The notes under the pieces are model-generated. The model searched no databases and had not been told where the DNA came from. It saw only the letters and a list, made by a program, of their open reading frames with translations. The translations under genes were made by a program, and so were the position numbers. A stretch of 64,000 nucleotides of DNA from Adlercreutzia sp. ZJ304 (GTDB lineage: Bacteria; Actinomycetota; Coriobacteriia; Coriobacteriales; Eggerthellaceae). Where the stretch lies: NCBI RefSeq assembly GCF_011039075.1, contig NZ_JAAKEG010000011.1, positions 1 through 64,000 on the forward strand. Direction: 5' to 3'. Of the stretch, positions 36,992 to 45,087 are shown piece by piece. Positions within the stretch are counted from its first letter, which is position 1; each line of letters begins with the position of its first letter.

Positions 36992-38119
36992 CTAGTTTTG
37001 GGTCTGATGCCGATTTGATACCACATCGCCTTCTATGAGGATATCGCATCCAAGGCTGGAAACTGAAATGTTTTTCAATTCGGTAGCGTCGGCGGGCAGT
37101 ATGCAACCTGTACCGCCTACAGGAGATGGCGCAAGAGAGCCGCCAAATATCTTTGGAGCAATGTATGCCTGTACCCTATCTACATAGCCACCATCGAACA
37201 TGGCGCCCATTAAAGTTGAACCCCCTTCGACAATGACACTATCAAGATTCATCTTGCCCAACTTGCACAAAAGATCGTCTAAGCAGATGTGGCCTTCTCG
37301 GTTTTGCGAAACATTTAAGATTGTGCAACCGAATTGCTTGTATTGTTCGTGCAAAAGCGCATCTTCATTGCATGTAGCTATGACAGTAGAAATACTATTG
37401 GCACTGCTAACAATATTGCTGTTTATTGGCGTGCGCAGGCGCGTGTCGCAAACAACTCTTGTCGGCTGGTGCGCATTGTTACCCGCACCGCGCGCATTCA
37501 GCATGGGATTATCGGCAAGAACTGTATTCACACCAACCATGACAGCAGCATATCTTGCGCGGTCAGTATGTACGCGCGCTCGTGCCTCAACTCCCGTAAT
37601 CCACTTTGATTCGCCCGTTAGCGTGGCTATTTTGCCATCTAGCGTAGTGGCGAATTTAGCAATAACAAGAGGCTTTCCAGTGGTTACAAAATGAAAGAAC
37701 GGCATGTTCAAAGCGTCACATTCGCTGCGCAGTACACCTTCGTCTACCTTTATGCCAGCGCTGCGCAATCTTGCAATGCCGCGCCCTGCAACAAGCGGAT
37801 TTGGATCGGACGAGCCCACAACTACGCGCGATATGCCCGCTTCTATAAGCGCATCGCAACAAGGTGGTTGCTTGCCAGTATGGCAACATGGTTCCAAAGT
37901 GACATACGCCGTAGCGCCAAGCGTGTCCTCTCCTGCCCGCTTGCATGAAAGAAGCGCCTCACGTTCTGCATGAAGCGCTCCGAATTTTGTGTGCCACCCT
38001 TGACCTATTATGCGATTGTCTTTCACAATAACACAGCCAACCTGCGGATTAGGATTAACCCAACCGCGACCATGCGCTGCCAATTCAATGGCAAGCAGCA
38101 TATATTTTTGGTCAGCCAT
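36992..38119 (-). CDS. ribD: Bifunctional diaminohydroxyphosphoribosylaminopyrimidine deaminase/reductase
   Basis: A 375-residue two-domain enzyme of riboflavin synthesis. The N-terminal deaminase has the zinc-site motifs HAEREAL and PCCHTGKQPPCCDALI. The C-terminal reductase has KFATTLDGKIATLTGESKWI and IVEGGSTLMGAMF. It heads the rib set, 9 bp ahead of ribE. The short upstream gap shows no FMN riboswitch. Confidence 0.95.
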   Translation of the reverse strand: MADQKYMLLAIELAAHGRGWVNPNPQVGCVIVKDNRIIGQGWHTKFGALHAEREALLSCKRAGEDTLGATAYVTLEPCCHTGKQPPCCDALIEAGISRVVVGSSDPNPLVAGRGIARLRSAGIKVDEGVLRSECDALNMPFFHFVTTGKPLVIAKFATTLDGKIATLTGESKWITGVEARARVHTDRARYAAVMVGVNTVLADNPMLNARGAGNNAHQPTRVVCDTRLRTPINSNIVSSANSISTVIATCNEDALLHEQYKQFGCTILNVSQNREGHICLDDLLCKLGKMNLDSVIVEGGSTLMGAMFDGGYVDRVQAYIAPKIFGGSLAPSPVGGTGCILPADATELKNISVSSLGCDILIEGDVVSNRHQTQN

Positions 38120-38156
38120 CTAAATTTCCTAAGTTAGCGCACAGACCAGCAAGCGA

Positions 38157-39041
38157 CTAATCGATTTCTATAAGGTCGTAATCTTTACTGCCGCATCCCA
38201 AACGCGCCGCATCGTCTATAATTTTGCGACCATTCTTGGAATCTATACGCTCAAGCAGATGATCGCGACCCGGATCGGTGGAATTCAGAACCGCATCAAT
38301 GCATGCCTGATCTATTGCTACAGGATCTGTCGAGGCAAAAATGCCAATATCTGCCATACATGGGTCTTCCGCCTTAGCGCAACAATCGCAATCGACCGAC
38401 AGGTTAACGGCTATGCTGACATATGCCAAATTGCCCGCAAAATGAGAAACTACCGTTTCGGCAGCCTCAGCCATACCTTCCAGAAAATCGTCCTGCTTGG
38501 CGTGCTTATCCCAGAATTCAGCCTGCAAAAGCGATGCGCCACCAGTATGAATATTCACCTTGCCAGCATTAGACGCACACCCGATAGACAGCTGTTTAAG
38601 CGCTCCGCCAAAACCACCCATAGGGTGCCCCTTAAAATGACTAAGCACCAACATAGATTCGTAATTCATTATGTGTTTGCCAACCAAGTTTTCCTTCAAC
38701 ACGCGCCCATTTTTTATGGGGAATACTACGTCGGGGCCTTCTGAATCCATAATGTCTACGTCAAAATATTTGCTCCAGCCATGCGCAGCCATAAGCTTTT
38801 CGTGCTTTTCGGTAGTGTCGCGCGCGCCGTCATATGCGGTGTTGCATTCCACTATGGTGCCATCTACAGCCTGAACCATAGGGCGCATAAATTCTGGGTG
38901 TAAGTAATTCTGGTTGCCCTCTTCGCCGGAGTGCACTTTTACAGCAACTTTACCGGGAAGCTGTACACCCAGCGCATCATAGGCTCTAATTACCGATTCC
39001 GGAGAGATATCTTTGGTGAAATAGACTTTGGATTTCGCCAT
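38157..39041 (-). CDS. DUF362 family iron-sulfur protein
   Basis: A 294-residue DUF362 protein with a Cys-rich site DCDCCAKAEDPCMADIG that could bind an iron-sulfur cluster. Other family blocks are KVHSGEEGNQNYLHP, HFKGHPMGGFGGALKQLSIGC and DPVAIDQACIDAV. Such proteins are found in many anaerobes; the reaction is unknown. Start ATG at 39041 with AAGGAG upstream. It precedes ribD by 37 bp and may be co-transcribed with the rib genes. Confidence 0.85.
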   Translation of the reverse strand: MAKSKVYFTKDISPESVIRAYDALGVQLPGKVAVKVHSGEEGNQNYLHPEFMRPMVQAVDGTIVECNTAYDGARDTTEKHEKLMAAHGWSKYFDVDIMDSEGPDVVFPIKNGRVLKENLVGKHIMNYESMLVLSHFKGHPMGGFGGALKQLSIGCASNAGKVNIHTGGASLLQAEFWDKHAKQDDFLEGMAEAAETVVSHFAGNLAYVSIAVNLSVDCDCCAKAEDPCMADIGIFASTDPVAIDQACIDAVLNSTDPGRDHLLERIDSKNGRKIIDDAARLGCGSKDYDLIEID

Positions 39042-39155
39042 ACTAGCGCTCCTTTCATATAAAATCTTATGCCTGAATGATACAACGTTTCGGCATGCGA
39101 AGTAATACAAGCGTATGCTGGTTTAGAACTACATAGCATACCTAAAGGAGCTTAT

Positions 39156-40223
39156 ATGATTTTGGGCAAGCTAAAAGGTGCAAGCATAGCGCTTGTATGT
39201 CTTATATTAGCTGCAGTAACAGGCTTATGCGTGCTTACCGGATGCGCAAGTTCAGGCACAGGCGGCACAAGTGCAGACATCGGCGAAACCGCGAGCGCCG
39301 ACGCAAATTCCCAAGTAGTTCGCGTGGGAACTATGCCAACTGAAGATATATTGCCACTTTGGGTAGCCGAGCAAGAGAATTTCACAACAGAAAATGGCAT
39401 GCGAGTAGAAGTGGTTACATTCGATTCCGCACAGGCTTTGTCTGCTGCCATTACATCAGGCGATGTAGACATGGCGATGACTGACATAATGCGCGCCGCT
39501 AAGTTAACTGAAAGCGGCATAGACACGACTCTTGAATGGGTAACGCTTGGAGAAACCGCCGATCAGGGGCGCTTTGGCGTACTGGCAGCGGCAGACGCAC
39601 CGTATAACAACTTGCAGGAACTTGCAGACTACACAGCTTCGGAAGGATCTGGCGATTCGCAAGGCGTAGGGGTTGGATCTAACACGGTTCCCGAATATGT
39701 ATTCGATAAATTATGCGAAGAAGCTGGTGTAGACGGTATTCCTGTACAAGAAGTAGCCAGCTTACCCGACAGATATAGCCTAGTAGCTTCCGGACAGTTA
39801 CTTGCAGCGGCACTTCCTGCTTCAATGCTGGCACTTGGAGAAGCAAGTGGAATGAAAGTAATAGCTGACGATACGCAGGGTGAAAATATATCGCAATCAG
39901 TTATGGTGGCGCGAACAAAATGGAGTGAAGCTAACGCTCAGGGAGTGCTAGATGTAGCACAGATATGGGATGCAGGAGTAAGCGCCTTGGCAGCTAACCC
40001 TAACCAATACCGAGCGCTGCTAGTGGAAAAAGCAAACTTGAATTCCGCCATAGCCGACACATATCCTATAAGTTCATACCCGATGGCGCTACACAATGGC
40101 GAACTTGCGCATCCTAGCGGCGACATGGTGCAACCCGTACTGGAGTGGATGGTTGCAAAAGGATACGGCGGTAAGGTGACATACGACGATGCTAGCGGCG
40201 TGCTAGAAGTAAAAGCAGCGTAA
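39156..40223 (+). CDS. ABC transporter substrate-binding lipoprotein (NMT1/SsuA-like)
   Basis: A 355-residue lipoprotein with signal peptide and lipobox LTGC, of the nitrate/sulfonate/taurine/thiamine-precursor binding class: RVGTMPTEDILPLWVAEQENF, then FDSAQALSAAITSGDVDMAMTD, and SYPMALHNGELAHPSGDMVQPVLEWM. The ligand cannot be decided. AAAGGAG precedes the ATG. The permease gene follows at 40250. Confidence 0.85.
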   Translation: MILGKLKGASIALVCLILAAVTGLCVLTGCASSGTGGTSADIGETASADANSQVVRVGTMPTEDILPLWVAEQENFTTENGMRVEVVTFDSAQALSAAITSGDVDMAMTDIMRAAKLTESGIDTTLEWVTLGETADQGRFGVLAAADAPYNNLQELADYTASEGSGDSQGVGVGSNTVPEYVFDKLCEEAGVDGIPVQEVASLPDRYSLVASGQLLAAALPASMLALGEASGMKVIADDTQGENISQSVMVARTKWSEANAQGVLDVAQIWDAGVSALAANPNQYRALLVEKANLNSAIADTYPISSYPMALHNGELAHPSGDMVQPVLEWMVAKGYGGKVTYDDASGVLEVKAA

Positions 40224-40249
40224 AGTCAGACGGACACAGCGTAAGCAAT

Positions 40250-40981
40250 TTGAGCAAGACACTTGGATATATCTGGGGCACTGTATTAGTTATAGCCATC
40301 TGGTGGCTTTTAGCTTTAGTTGTGCAATCGCCCGCGCTGCCCACCCCTATTGCCACAGTACCTGTTTTGGTCGAACAATTTGGCGCAATAATGCCGCAGT
40401 TTTGGCTAAGCCTTTGGCGCATACTGCTAGCTATGATTATAGGCACTTTACTAGGTGCACCCATAGGGCTTGCACTTGGGCGCTCAAAACGCGCCGATGC
40501 TGTTTTAGGACCGGTGTTGTATATCCTGTACCCTCTTCCGAAAATAGTGTTACTGCCTATATTGTTTGTTCTATTCGGAATAGGCGGCGAGGCAAAGGTA
40601 ATTCTTATAGCCATTGCGGTATTCTTCCAAATGATGGTAACTATGCGCGATGCCGCGCACGCCATACCAACTAGCGCTGTTGAATCGATGCGAACGCTTG
40701 GCGCAAACCGCTGCCGAGTGTTTGTGCATCTTGTAGTACCCGCCACTATGCCTGCCCTATTCACCGCACTTCGCATAACCACAGGCACCGCGGTAGCAAT
40801 TTTGTTCATAGCGGAATCGATGGCGGGCAATACGGGGCTTGGGTATTTTATTATGCACTCGTGGTCGCTTTTGGAATACACGCGCATGTTTGCCGGAATA
40901 ATAGCTATGGCACTTATGGGTGTTTTGCTTTACGAAGCATTCGATATTGCCGAGAAGCATTTCAGCAAGTGGAAAAACTAA
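40250..40981 (+). CDS. ABC transporter permease (SsuC/TauC-like)
   Basis: A 243-residue inner-membrane permease with about six membrane segments and the EAA coupling motif SMRTLGANRCRVFVHLVVPAT. It belongs with the binding protein upstream. The best start is TTG at 40250, 26 bp after the stop of that gene, but the Shine-Dalgarno is poor. No ATPase gene accompanies the pair: the next feature is tRNA-Ala. The ATPase may be shared or coded elsewhere. Confidence 0.85.
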   Translation: MSKTLGYIWGTVLVIAIWWLLALVVQSPALPTPIATVPVLVEQFGAIMPQFWLSLWRILLAMIIGTLLGAPIGLALGRSKRADAVLGPVLYILYPLPKIVLLPILFVLFGIGGEAKVILIAIAVFFQMMVTMRDAAHAIPTSAVESMRTLGANRCRVFVHLVVPATMPALFTALRITTGTAVAILFIAESMAGNTGLGYFIMHSWSLLEYTRMFAGIIAMALMGVLLYEAFDIAEKHFSKWKN

Positions 40982-41003
40982 CGCACAATGCGCGTCGTTA
41001 GGC

Positions 41004-41009
41004 TATAAT
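41004..41009 (+). promoter_or_regulatory. -10 box of tRNA-Ala
   Basis: A consensus TATAAT ends 31 bp before the first base of the tRNA. A good -35 box is not evident. Confidence 0.6.
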
Positions 41010-41039
41010 AGTGCGTCGCGAAAATGATTCGCAACATAC

Positions 41040-41115
41040 GGGGCATTAGCTCAGCTGGGAGAGCGCGTGGTTCGCAATCACGAGGTCGTGGGTTCGATCC
41101 CCATATGCTCCACCA
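41040..41115 (+). tRNA. tRNA-Ala (anticodon CGC)
   Basis: A complete 76-nt cloverleaf with CCA encoded. Acceptor stem GGGGCAT/ATGCTCC includes the G3-U70 pair that identifies alanine tRNAs. Anticodon loop TTCGCAA gives CGC, reading GCG. T-loop TTCGATC is standard. Its 3' 56 bases are duplicated at 42822-42877. Confidence 0.97.
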
Positions 41116-41125
41116 TAGGAAGATT

Positions 41126-41159
41126 CTCGAACCCGTCATCATTGGCGGGTTCGAGTTTT
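41126..41159 (+). terminator. Terminator of tRNA-Ala
   Basis: CTCGAACCCG (41126-41135) pairs with CGGGTTCGAG (41146-41155), followed by TTTT. The stem-loop starts 11 bases past the CCA end. Confidence 0.9.
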
Positions 41160-41242
41160 ATCTGCTTTACCCGCACAAACCTATCGCGTTATACTCTGCA
41201 ATCTAAATAACCGTCCAAACACTCGCGAACACATACTCCGCG

Positions 41243-41843
41243 GTATATGGGCAGAAAAGTGTGTCTGTTTTAGTCGATTGCATATGGATAGGGCGCGCTG
41301 TTGTGGAACTCTGACCAAACCAGACCGTGTGTTATCTTCGTCACTTTTTAGGCGAAAAATGGTCAAAACTTCCGACTTTCCACAGTCTATAATGCCAAAT
41401 TACACCAATTACGAATCAAAATGGAATTGAAGAACCCTGTTTGCCCAGTGTTCTCCACAATTCAAGTTATCTATGTGGCGCTATGACTATGGAAAGCCGG
41501 AAGTTTTGACCATTTTTCTAACTTTTTTGAACTAGTATGCGGATGAGTTGAATCGTAATCTAGCGTCAAGGTGTTGAGAGTTTACCCAAAAGCCATCCAA
41601 CAAACACTTTAAGCCATCTTGCGGAGGTATCGTTTTTCCTAACGCTAGAGCCTCCGCATAAGGTGCATCTCCACCTCTGCCTTTCTGCTTTAGTAAATTT
41701 GTTCTTTGACATTTTGCTGCCGCAAATGCTGCATTTTGAGATAGATACCGCTCATCCCTGCCCATAACTGACTTTTTCTTGGAAAAAGCTTGCCTGAACA
41801 GGGATGTCAAGTGAGAATTAGGCGCACTTTTTGCCTATATGCC
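41243..41843 (-). mobile_element. Miniature element derived from an IS256/IS1249-like insertion sequence, copy 2
   Basis: A 601-bp element with imperfect ~26-bp inverted ends (GGTATATGGGCAGAAA at the left; GGCATATAGGCAAAAA read inward from the right). It is flanked by an exact 9-bp target duplication TACTCCGCG (41234-41242, 41844-41852). The undisturbed target is preserved in the right-hand copy of the tRNA repeat at 42998-43006, so the insertion came after the 200-bp duplication. Same family as 16533-17224, opposite orientation. Confidence 0.92.
41566..41748 (-). pseudogene. Remnant of IS1249-like transposase N terminus, copy 2
   Basis: The frame matches the 60-residue remnant at 16718-16900 with a few substitutions (CSICGSK ... 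QRWRCTLCGGSS ... RKNDTSARWLKVFVGWLLG) and also ends in TGA. Here the GTG start has become GTA. No catalytic domain is present. Confidence 0.75.
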
Positions 41844-41931
41844 TACTCCGCGAGCAGTCAAATTAGGATAGGCTGTCTAGGAAATCGTCCGACCCTTCAA
41901 CCTGATTTGATGAACTGAACTCAGCATAAAC

Positions 41932-42612
41932 TTACGGATCAACAGATTTTCGTTCTAGCGGTTTGAGAAAATTCTTCTTCAGATTTCTCACATTCATGAA
42001 AAAATCCATTTCGGATTTGGTGAGATTATCGTTGCTTAACTTCTCCGCAATAAGCTCTAATGTACATATCATGTCAGCTGCTTGGAAAAGACAATAATCA
42101 GACGGTTTTGCCTTACGTATATCTGCATCAATAAGTGCATTGAAAACAGCATTGATTATGTTTGTAACTTCTTTTTGCCCGTTATCGTAATAGACGATAA
42201 CGCTATCGAATGACTGAAAGAACTCAAGATGTATCTTTACATATCCGCTTATCTCACGAGAAATTCTAGATACCATCTTGTCGTGAGTGGAGAACTCTTT
42301 CTTCCTGAAAAGGAATGTCTTATAACGAATATCCGACCGCCGAACGAAGCTAAACAGAGCCCTAAAAAGCTTCCTTCTATCAGCCATAGGCAGACTGATG
42401 TAATCAGACTCCCTTCTTATCAATGGCGCTGAGTGTATGTTGTGCGTCTTAGGAAATCCAGCTTCTGCAAGATGCTGCTTTAAATATGCAACCTGTTCAG
42501 AGATGCTCTTACTTTGGTCATGAAGAACAAGCGTAATCAGATAATATGGAGCATGCTTTTCGTAGACTCCGAAGTCGCCGGATTCATCTATGAACACGCT
42601 TAAATCTGCCAT
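41932..42612 (-). CDS. DUF3800 domain protein in tRNA-Ala insertion
   Basis: A 226-residue protein of the DUF3800 family, thought to have an RNase H-like fold. The N-terminal acidic motif is FIDESGDFG, and the C-terminal signature is YCLFQAADMICTLELIA. Members occur widely in phage, plasmid and genomic-island settings; activity is not well defined. Start ATG at 42612 is chosen over 42627 because TAAGGAG sits directly before it. It is the only gene in a 953-bp insertion between the two copies of the tRNA-Ala repeat. A GC-rich hairpin lies just upstream. Confidence 0.88.
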   Translation of the reverse strand: MADLSVFIDESGDFGVYEKHAPYYLITLVLHDQSKSISEQVAYLKQHLAEAGFPKTHNIHSAPLIRRESDYISLPMADRRKLFRALFSFVRRSDIRYKTFLFRKKEFSTHDKMVSRISREISGYVKIHLEFFQSFDSVIVYYDNGQKEVTNIINAVFNALIDADIRKAKPSDYCLFQAADMICTLELIAEKLSNDNLTKSEMDFFMNVRNLKKNFLKPLERKSVDP

Positions 42613-42633
42613 ATGCTCCTTATACATTAAAAT

Positions 42634-42653
42634 GGCGGGGAAATATCCCCGCC
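42634..42653 (-). terminator. Hairpin upstream of the DUF3800 gene
   Basis: GGCGGGG (42634-42640) pairs with CCCCGCC (42647-42653). On the minus strand ATTTTAATG follows. It lies 21 bp before the DUF3800 start, so it may be a terminator of incoming transcription or an attenuator. Confidence 0.5.
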
Positions 42654-42692
42654 TTAGGGTGGACCAGGGTCTTTCGACCAGCCCAGAATATG

Positions 42693-42800
42693 TCTAGTTT
42701 ATACCATGTTTTCAGTGAAACTTCAATCTCTTGGAATCTGTTTGAATCATTGTGTATCTGAATTGACCGATTGCCGTCGAAATTACTTTTATAAACTAGA
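42693..42800. repeat. 11-bp inverted repeat pair inside the tRNA-Ala insertion
   Basis: TCTAGTTTATA (42693-42703) and its exact complement TATAAACTAGA (42790-42800) are 86 bp apart, the second 22 bp from the right copy of the tRNA repeat. The 423-bp gap between the DUF3800 and ZIP genes otherwise holds the hairpin at 42634, the tRNA fragment and its terminator. Confidence 0.55.
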
Positions 42801-42821
42801 TACGTATGCAAATGACTTGGA

Positions 42822-42877
42822 AGAGCGCGTGGTTCGCAATCACGAGGTCGTGGGTTCGATCCCCATATGCTCCACCA
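42822..42877 (+). pseudogene. 3' fragment of tRNA-Ala (CGC)
   Basis: 56 bases identical in sequence to positions 41060-41115 of the intact tRNA, from the D-loop to CCA. The acceptor 5' strand and D-stem 5' half are missing, so it cannot fold into a tRNA. This is the right-hand part of the 200-bp direct repeat. Confidence 0.93.
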
Positions 42878-42887
42878 TAGAAAGATT

Positions 42888-42922
42888 CTCGAACCCGTCA
42901 TTGTTGGCGGGTTCGAGTTTTT
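42888..42922 (+). terminator. Duplicated tRNA-Ala terminator
   Basis: CTCGAACCCG (42888-42897) pairs with CGGGTTCGAG (42908-42917), followed by TTTTT. Copy of the hairpin at 41126. Confidence 0.85.
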
Positions 42923-43035
42923 ATCTGCTTTACCCGCACAAACCTATCGCGTTATACTCTGCAATCTAAATAACCGTCCAAACACTCGCGGACACATACT
43001 CCGCGAGCAGTCAAATTAGGAAGGAATAGCACGCA

Positions 43036-43896
43036 ATGATAGACCCGTTTTGGTTCGTCACCATTGTGACGTTGCTTTCCGGCGCAGGCGGCACGGGTAT
43101 CGGCGGGCTTATAGGCGCGCTGTTCAAGAACGGATCGAACCGCACCATCAGTCTGCTTTTGGCATTCGCTGGTGGTGTTATGACCGCCATGGTGTGCTTC
43201 GAGCTATTAGCTGAGGGCGTTGAAGCGGCAAACCAGCTCTTCAATATGGGAGTCTTGCTTGTTATTGTTTCCGTAGCGTTTGGCGTTGCAGTTGTATACG
43301 CACTCAACTACATTATTGACCGGCGCACCGTTCGGGAAGTGCAGCACACGGCGAATGAAGGTCATCCTCAGGCACATGACGACATCGATGAACTAGTGCA
43401 TGCCGATCACTATGCTGAGCACAAGCGTGCGGGCGATTCGCGCGGATCGCTCGTAGTGGCTGGCATTGTTATGGCATGCGCAATTGCATTACATAATATC
43501 CCGGAAGGTATGACAATTGGCGCAGGGTTTGTCATCTCGGATAATCTCATGCTCGGTACAGGCATGATCATGGCCGTCCTTATCGGTCTGCACAACATTC
43601 CCGAAGGCATGGCTGTCTCGGTGCCGCTTATCAGCGGCGGTATGAGTAGGCTGCGTGCGGTTCTGCTCACTGCGCTATGCGGTCTGCCAACACTCTTTGG
43701 TGCGTGGCTTGGCTTGTGGCTTGGCGACATAGGACCACTCGGTCTTACCATTAGTTTGGGATTTGCATCGGGCGCGATGCTATACGTCGTATTCGGCGAA
43801 ATTCTGCCCGAGGCATATCTCATGTACCGCTCACGCATTCCGGCATTCTCTTTTCTTGTTGGTCTTATGCTTGGTCTATTCATGATCTTTAGCTAG
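43036..43896 (+). CDS. ZIP family metal transporter
   Basis: A 286-residue membrane protein of the ZIP (zinc/iron permease) family, with eight hydrophobic segments. The paired metal-site motifs are ALHNIPEGMTIG and GLHNIPEGMAVS. A His/Asp-rich cytoplasmic loop lies at residues ~100-135 (HPQAHDDIDELVHADHYAEH). It probably imports zinc, iron or manganese. AAGGA precedes the ATG. Its codons are richer in C/G endings than those of the core genes, which may signal transfer. Confidence 0.92.
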   Translation: MIDPFWFVTIVTLLSGAGGTGIGGLIGALFKNGSNRTISLLLAFAGGVMTAMVCFELLAEGVEAANQLFNMGVLLVIVSVAFGVAVVYALNYIIDRRTVREVQHTANEGHPQAHDDIDELVHADHYAEHKRAGDSRGSLVVAGIVMACAIALHNIPEGMTIGAGFVISDNLMLGTGMIMAVLIGLHNIPEGMAVSVPLISGGMSRLRAVLLTALCGLPTLFGAWLGLWLGDIGPLGLTISLGFASGAMLYVVFGEILPEAYLMYRSRIPAFSFLVGLMLGLFMIFS

Positions 43897-44051
43897 TGAA
43901 CACTAAGACAGTTTCTAAGCCAGAAGGGGTTCTCGGCTAAACTATATATTCTTAAGTATTCATATTACCTGTTCGGGCAGATCAGGCAGCTTACGCGACG
44001 CTACACCCTTTTTCGCAAATCGCATAACAAACTGCTTTGAAGCCTTTAAGT

Positions 44052-44610
44052 CTACTTTAAAAGACTGCTGCTCTGACTAATGGTGACGCCTATTTCGTCT
44101 GCCCTCTGCACCGCAAGACCGGCTCTTTCCGCGAACTCGGACCAACTCTCCGCAATATCAACCATACGATCGATCCGCGCATACGGATCCGAGATACTGA
44201 AGCGCTCGGCCAACCGAAGCAAATCGCTGCGATCTATTCCTGTGAACTTTCCGTTAACAGACAAGAAATGCTGGGACAACCAAGGATTGTTCTCTGCATA
44301 CGCATAAGTCAGGTCGTAAGCAGGAGCAAGCTGCCAGCTGCCCCCTTCTGGAAGCAAAAACGACCAGTTCTTCGTATGGTCATCGTTGTTGGTCATACAC
44401 ACATTGAACACCACTCTGTCAAAAAGCTCATCGAGAGCATCCAAGTCAAGCTCCAAGTCAATTGCAGCCTCGAACAGCTGCACAGTACTGAACGTACCTA
44501 CCATATTGAAATCGAGGTTAGCAAGCGCGCCCAGATGGCTTGAACTCCAGCGCACCTACTCGTTTGCCCCAGCAGATAACATCAATCCCAAAAACAGGCT
44601 TATACGCCAT
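44052..44610 (-). pseudogene. Decayed HipA kinase toxin
   Basis: A start at 44610 with GGTGGAG upstream encodes a HipA-like beginning (MAYKPVFGIDVICWGKRVGA) and soon runs into a stop. The rest of the region, in another frame, encodes the C-terminal ~165 residues of HipA with the kinase motif NNDDHTKNWSFLL and PAYDLTYAY. An internal deletion of roughly 200 residues plus a frameshift joins the two. HipA normally has over 400 residues, so no active kinase is expected. Directly after the intact hipB. Confidence 0.85.
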
Positions 44611-44612
44611 AG

Positions 44613-44927
44613 CTACTCCACCTTTGTGTTTCCCTGTGCACCCTTGGATCTTGCGCGCTTCCTTTGCTTTCCATATTGCCTCAATTGAATCGGACTGATG
44701 GGTGTGGCAGGCGCGATCAGATCAAGCTGTTCCTCTATGCCAAGCACCTTCATCACTTTAATGAACGTCAAGAGACGCGAGCCGACACCTCTCTCGAGCT
44801 TTGCTATGGTCGCTTGCGTCAACCCCGAACGAGACGCGACCTCGTCTTGCGTCATATTCATATCGAGGCGATACCTCTTCAGGCGCTGACCAAGCGTCGT
44901 TTCCCAATCCCGTGCATTTCTTTCCAT
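44613..44927 (-). CDS. HipB-like Xre-family antitoxin
   Basis: A 104-residue protein with an Xre/Cro helix-turn-helix at residues ~10-65 (LGQRLKRYRLDMNMTQDEVA, SGLTQATIAKLERG) and a basic tail. It is placed just ahead of the hipA remnant, so it is the antitoxin and autorepressor of a former HipBA pair. Start ATG at 44927 (MERNARDW) is preferred by family length; the Shine-Dalgarno is poor. Confidence 0.82.
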   Translation of the reverse strand: MERNARDWETTLGQRLKRYRLDMNMTQDEVASRSGLTQATIAKLERGVGSRLLTFIKVMKVLGIEEQLDLIAPATPISPIQLRQYGKQRKRARSKGAQGNTKVE

Positions 44928-45087
44928 AATGTTAATCTTAATATTTCTATGGTTTATTAAGTATATATAACCATACCATATAATTTTATTATGTTTATTG
45001 TGCATACCTATTGTTGCTTCAATGCTGACATGTTCCATATTCAGCCCGTACACGCAAAGTTGGTGAAAGTGATTAGCGCTTTCTTTC

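Larger units (their letters stand above)
41060..41868 (+). repeat. Left 200-bp direct repeat at tRNA-Ala, interrupted by a miniature element
   Basis: From the tRNA D-loop (41060) to 41868 the sequence equals 42822-43021 once the inserted element and its duplicated target (41243-41852) are removed. Only about five differences are seen over 200 bp. It covers the tRNA 3' part, its terminator, and the leader that now precedes the ZIP gene in the right copy. Confidence 0.85.
42822..43021 (+). repeat. Right 200-bp direct repeat
   Basis: Second copy of the sequence that begins in the tRNA D-loop. It ends at TCAAATTAGGA just before the ZIP gene's ribosome site, so the ZIP leader is inside the repeat. 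Confidence 0.88.

Noticed and set aside
36394-38119. FMN riboswitch before the riboflavin genes
   Set aside because: The gap before ribD is under 40 bp and has no RFN-element consensus.
41532-41810. 92-codon frame within the miniature element
   Set aside because: It is the wrong frame of the transposase remnant; the zinc-ribbon frame is the meaningful one.
42620-42901. Open frame across the tRNA-Ala fragment with a WGSNPRPRDCEPRALP-like translation
   Set aside because: This is the well-known false translation of the antisense of a tRNA; the region is explained by the tRNA fragment.
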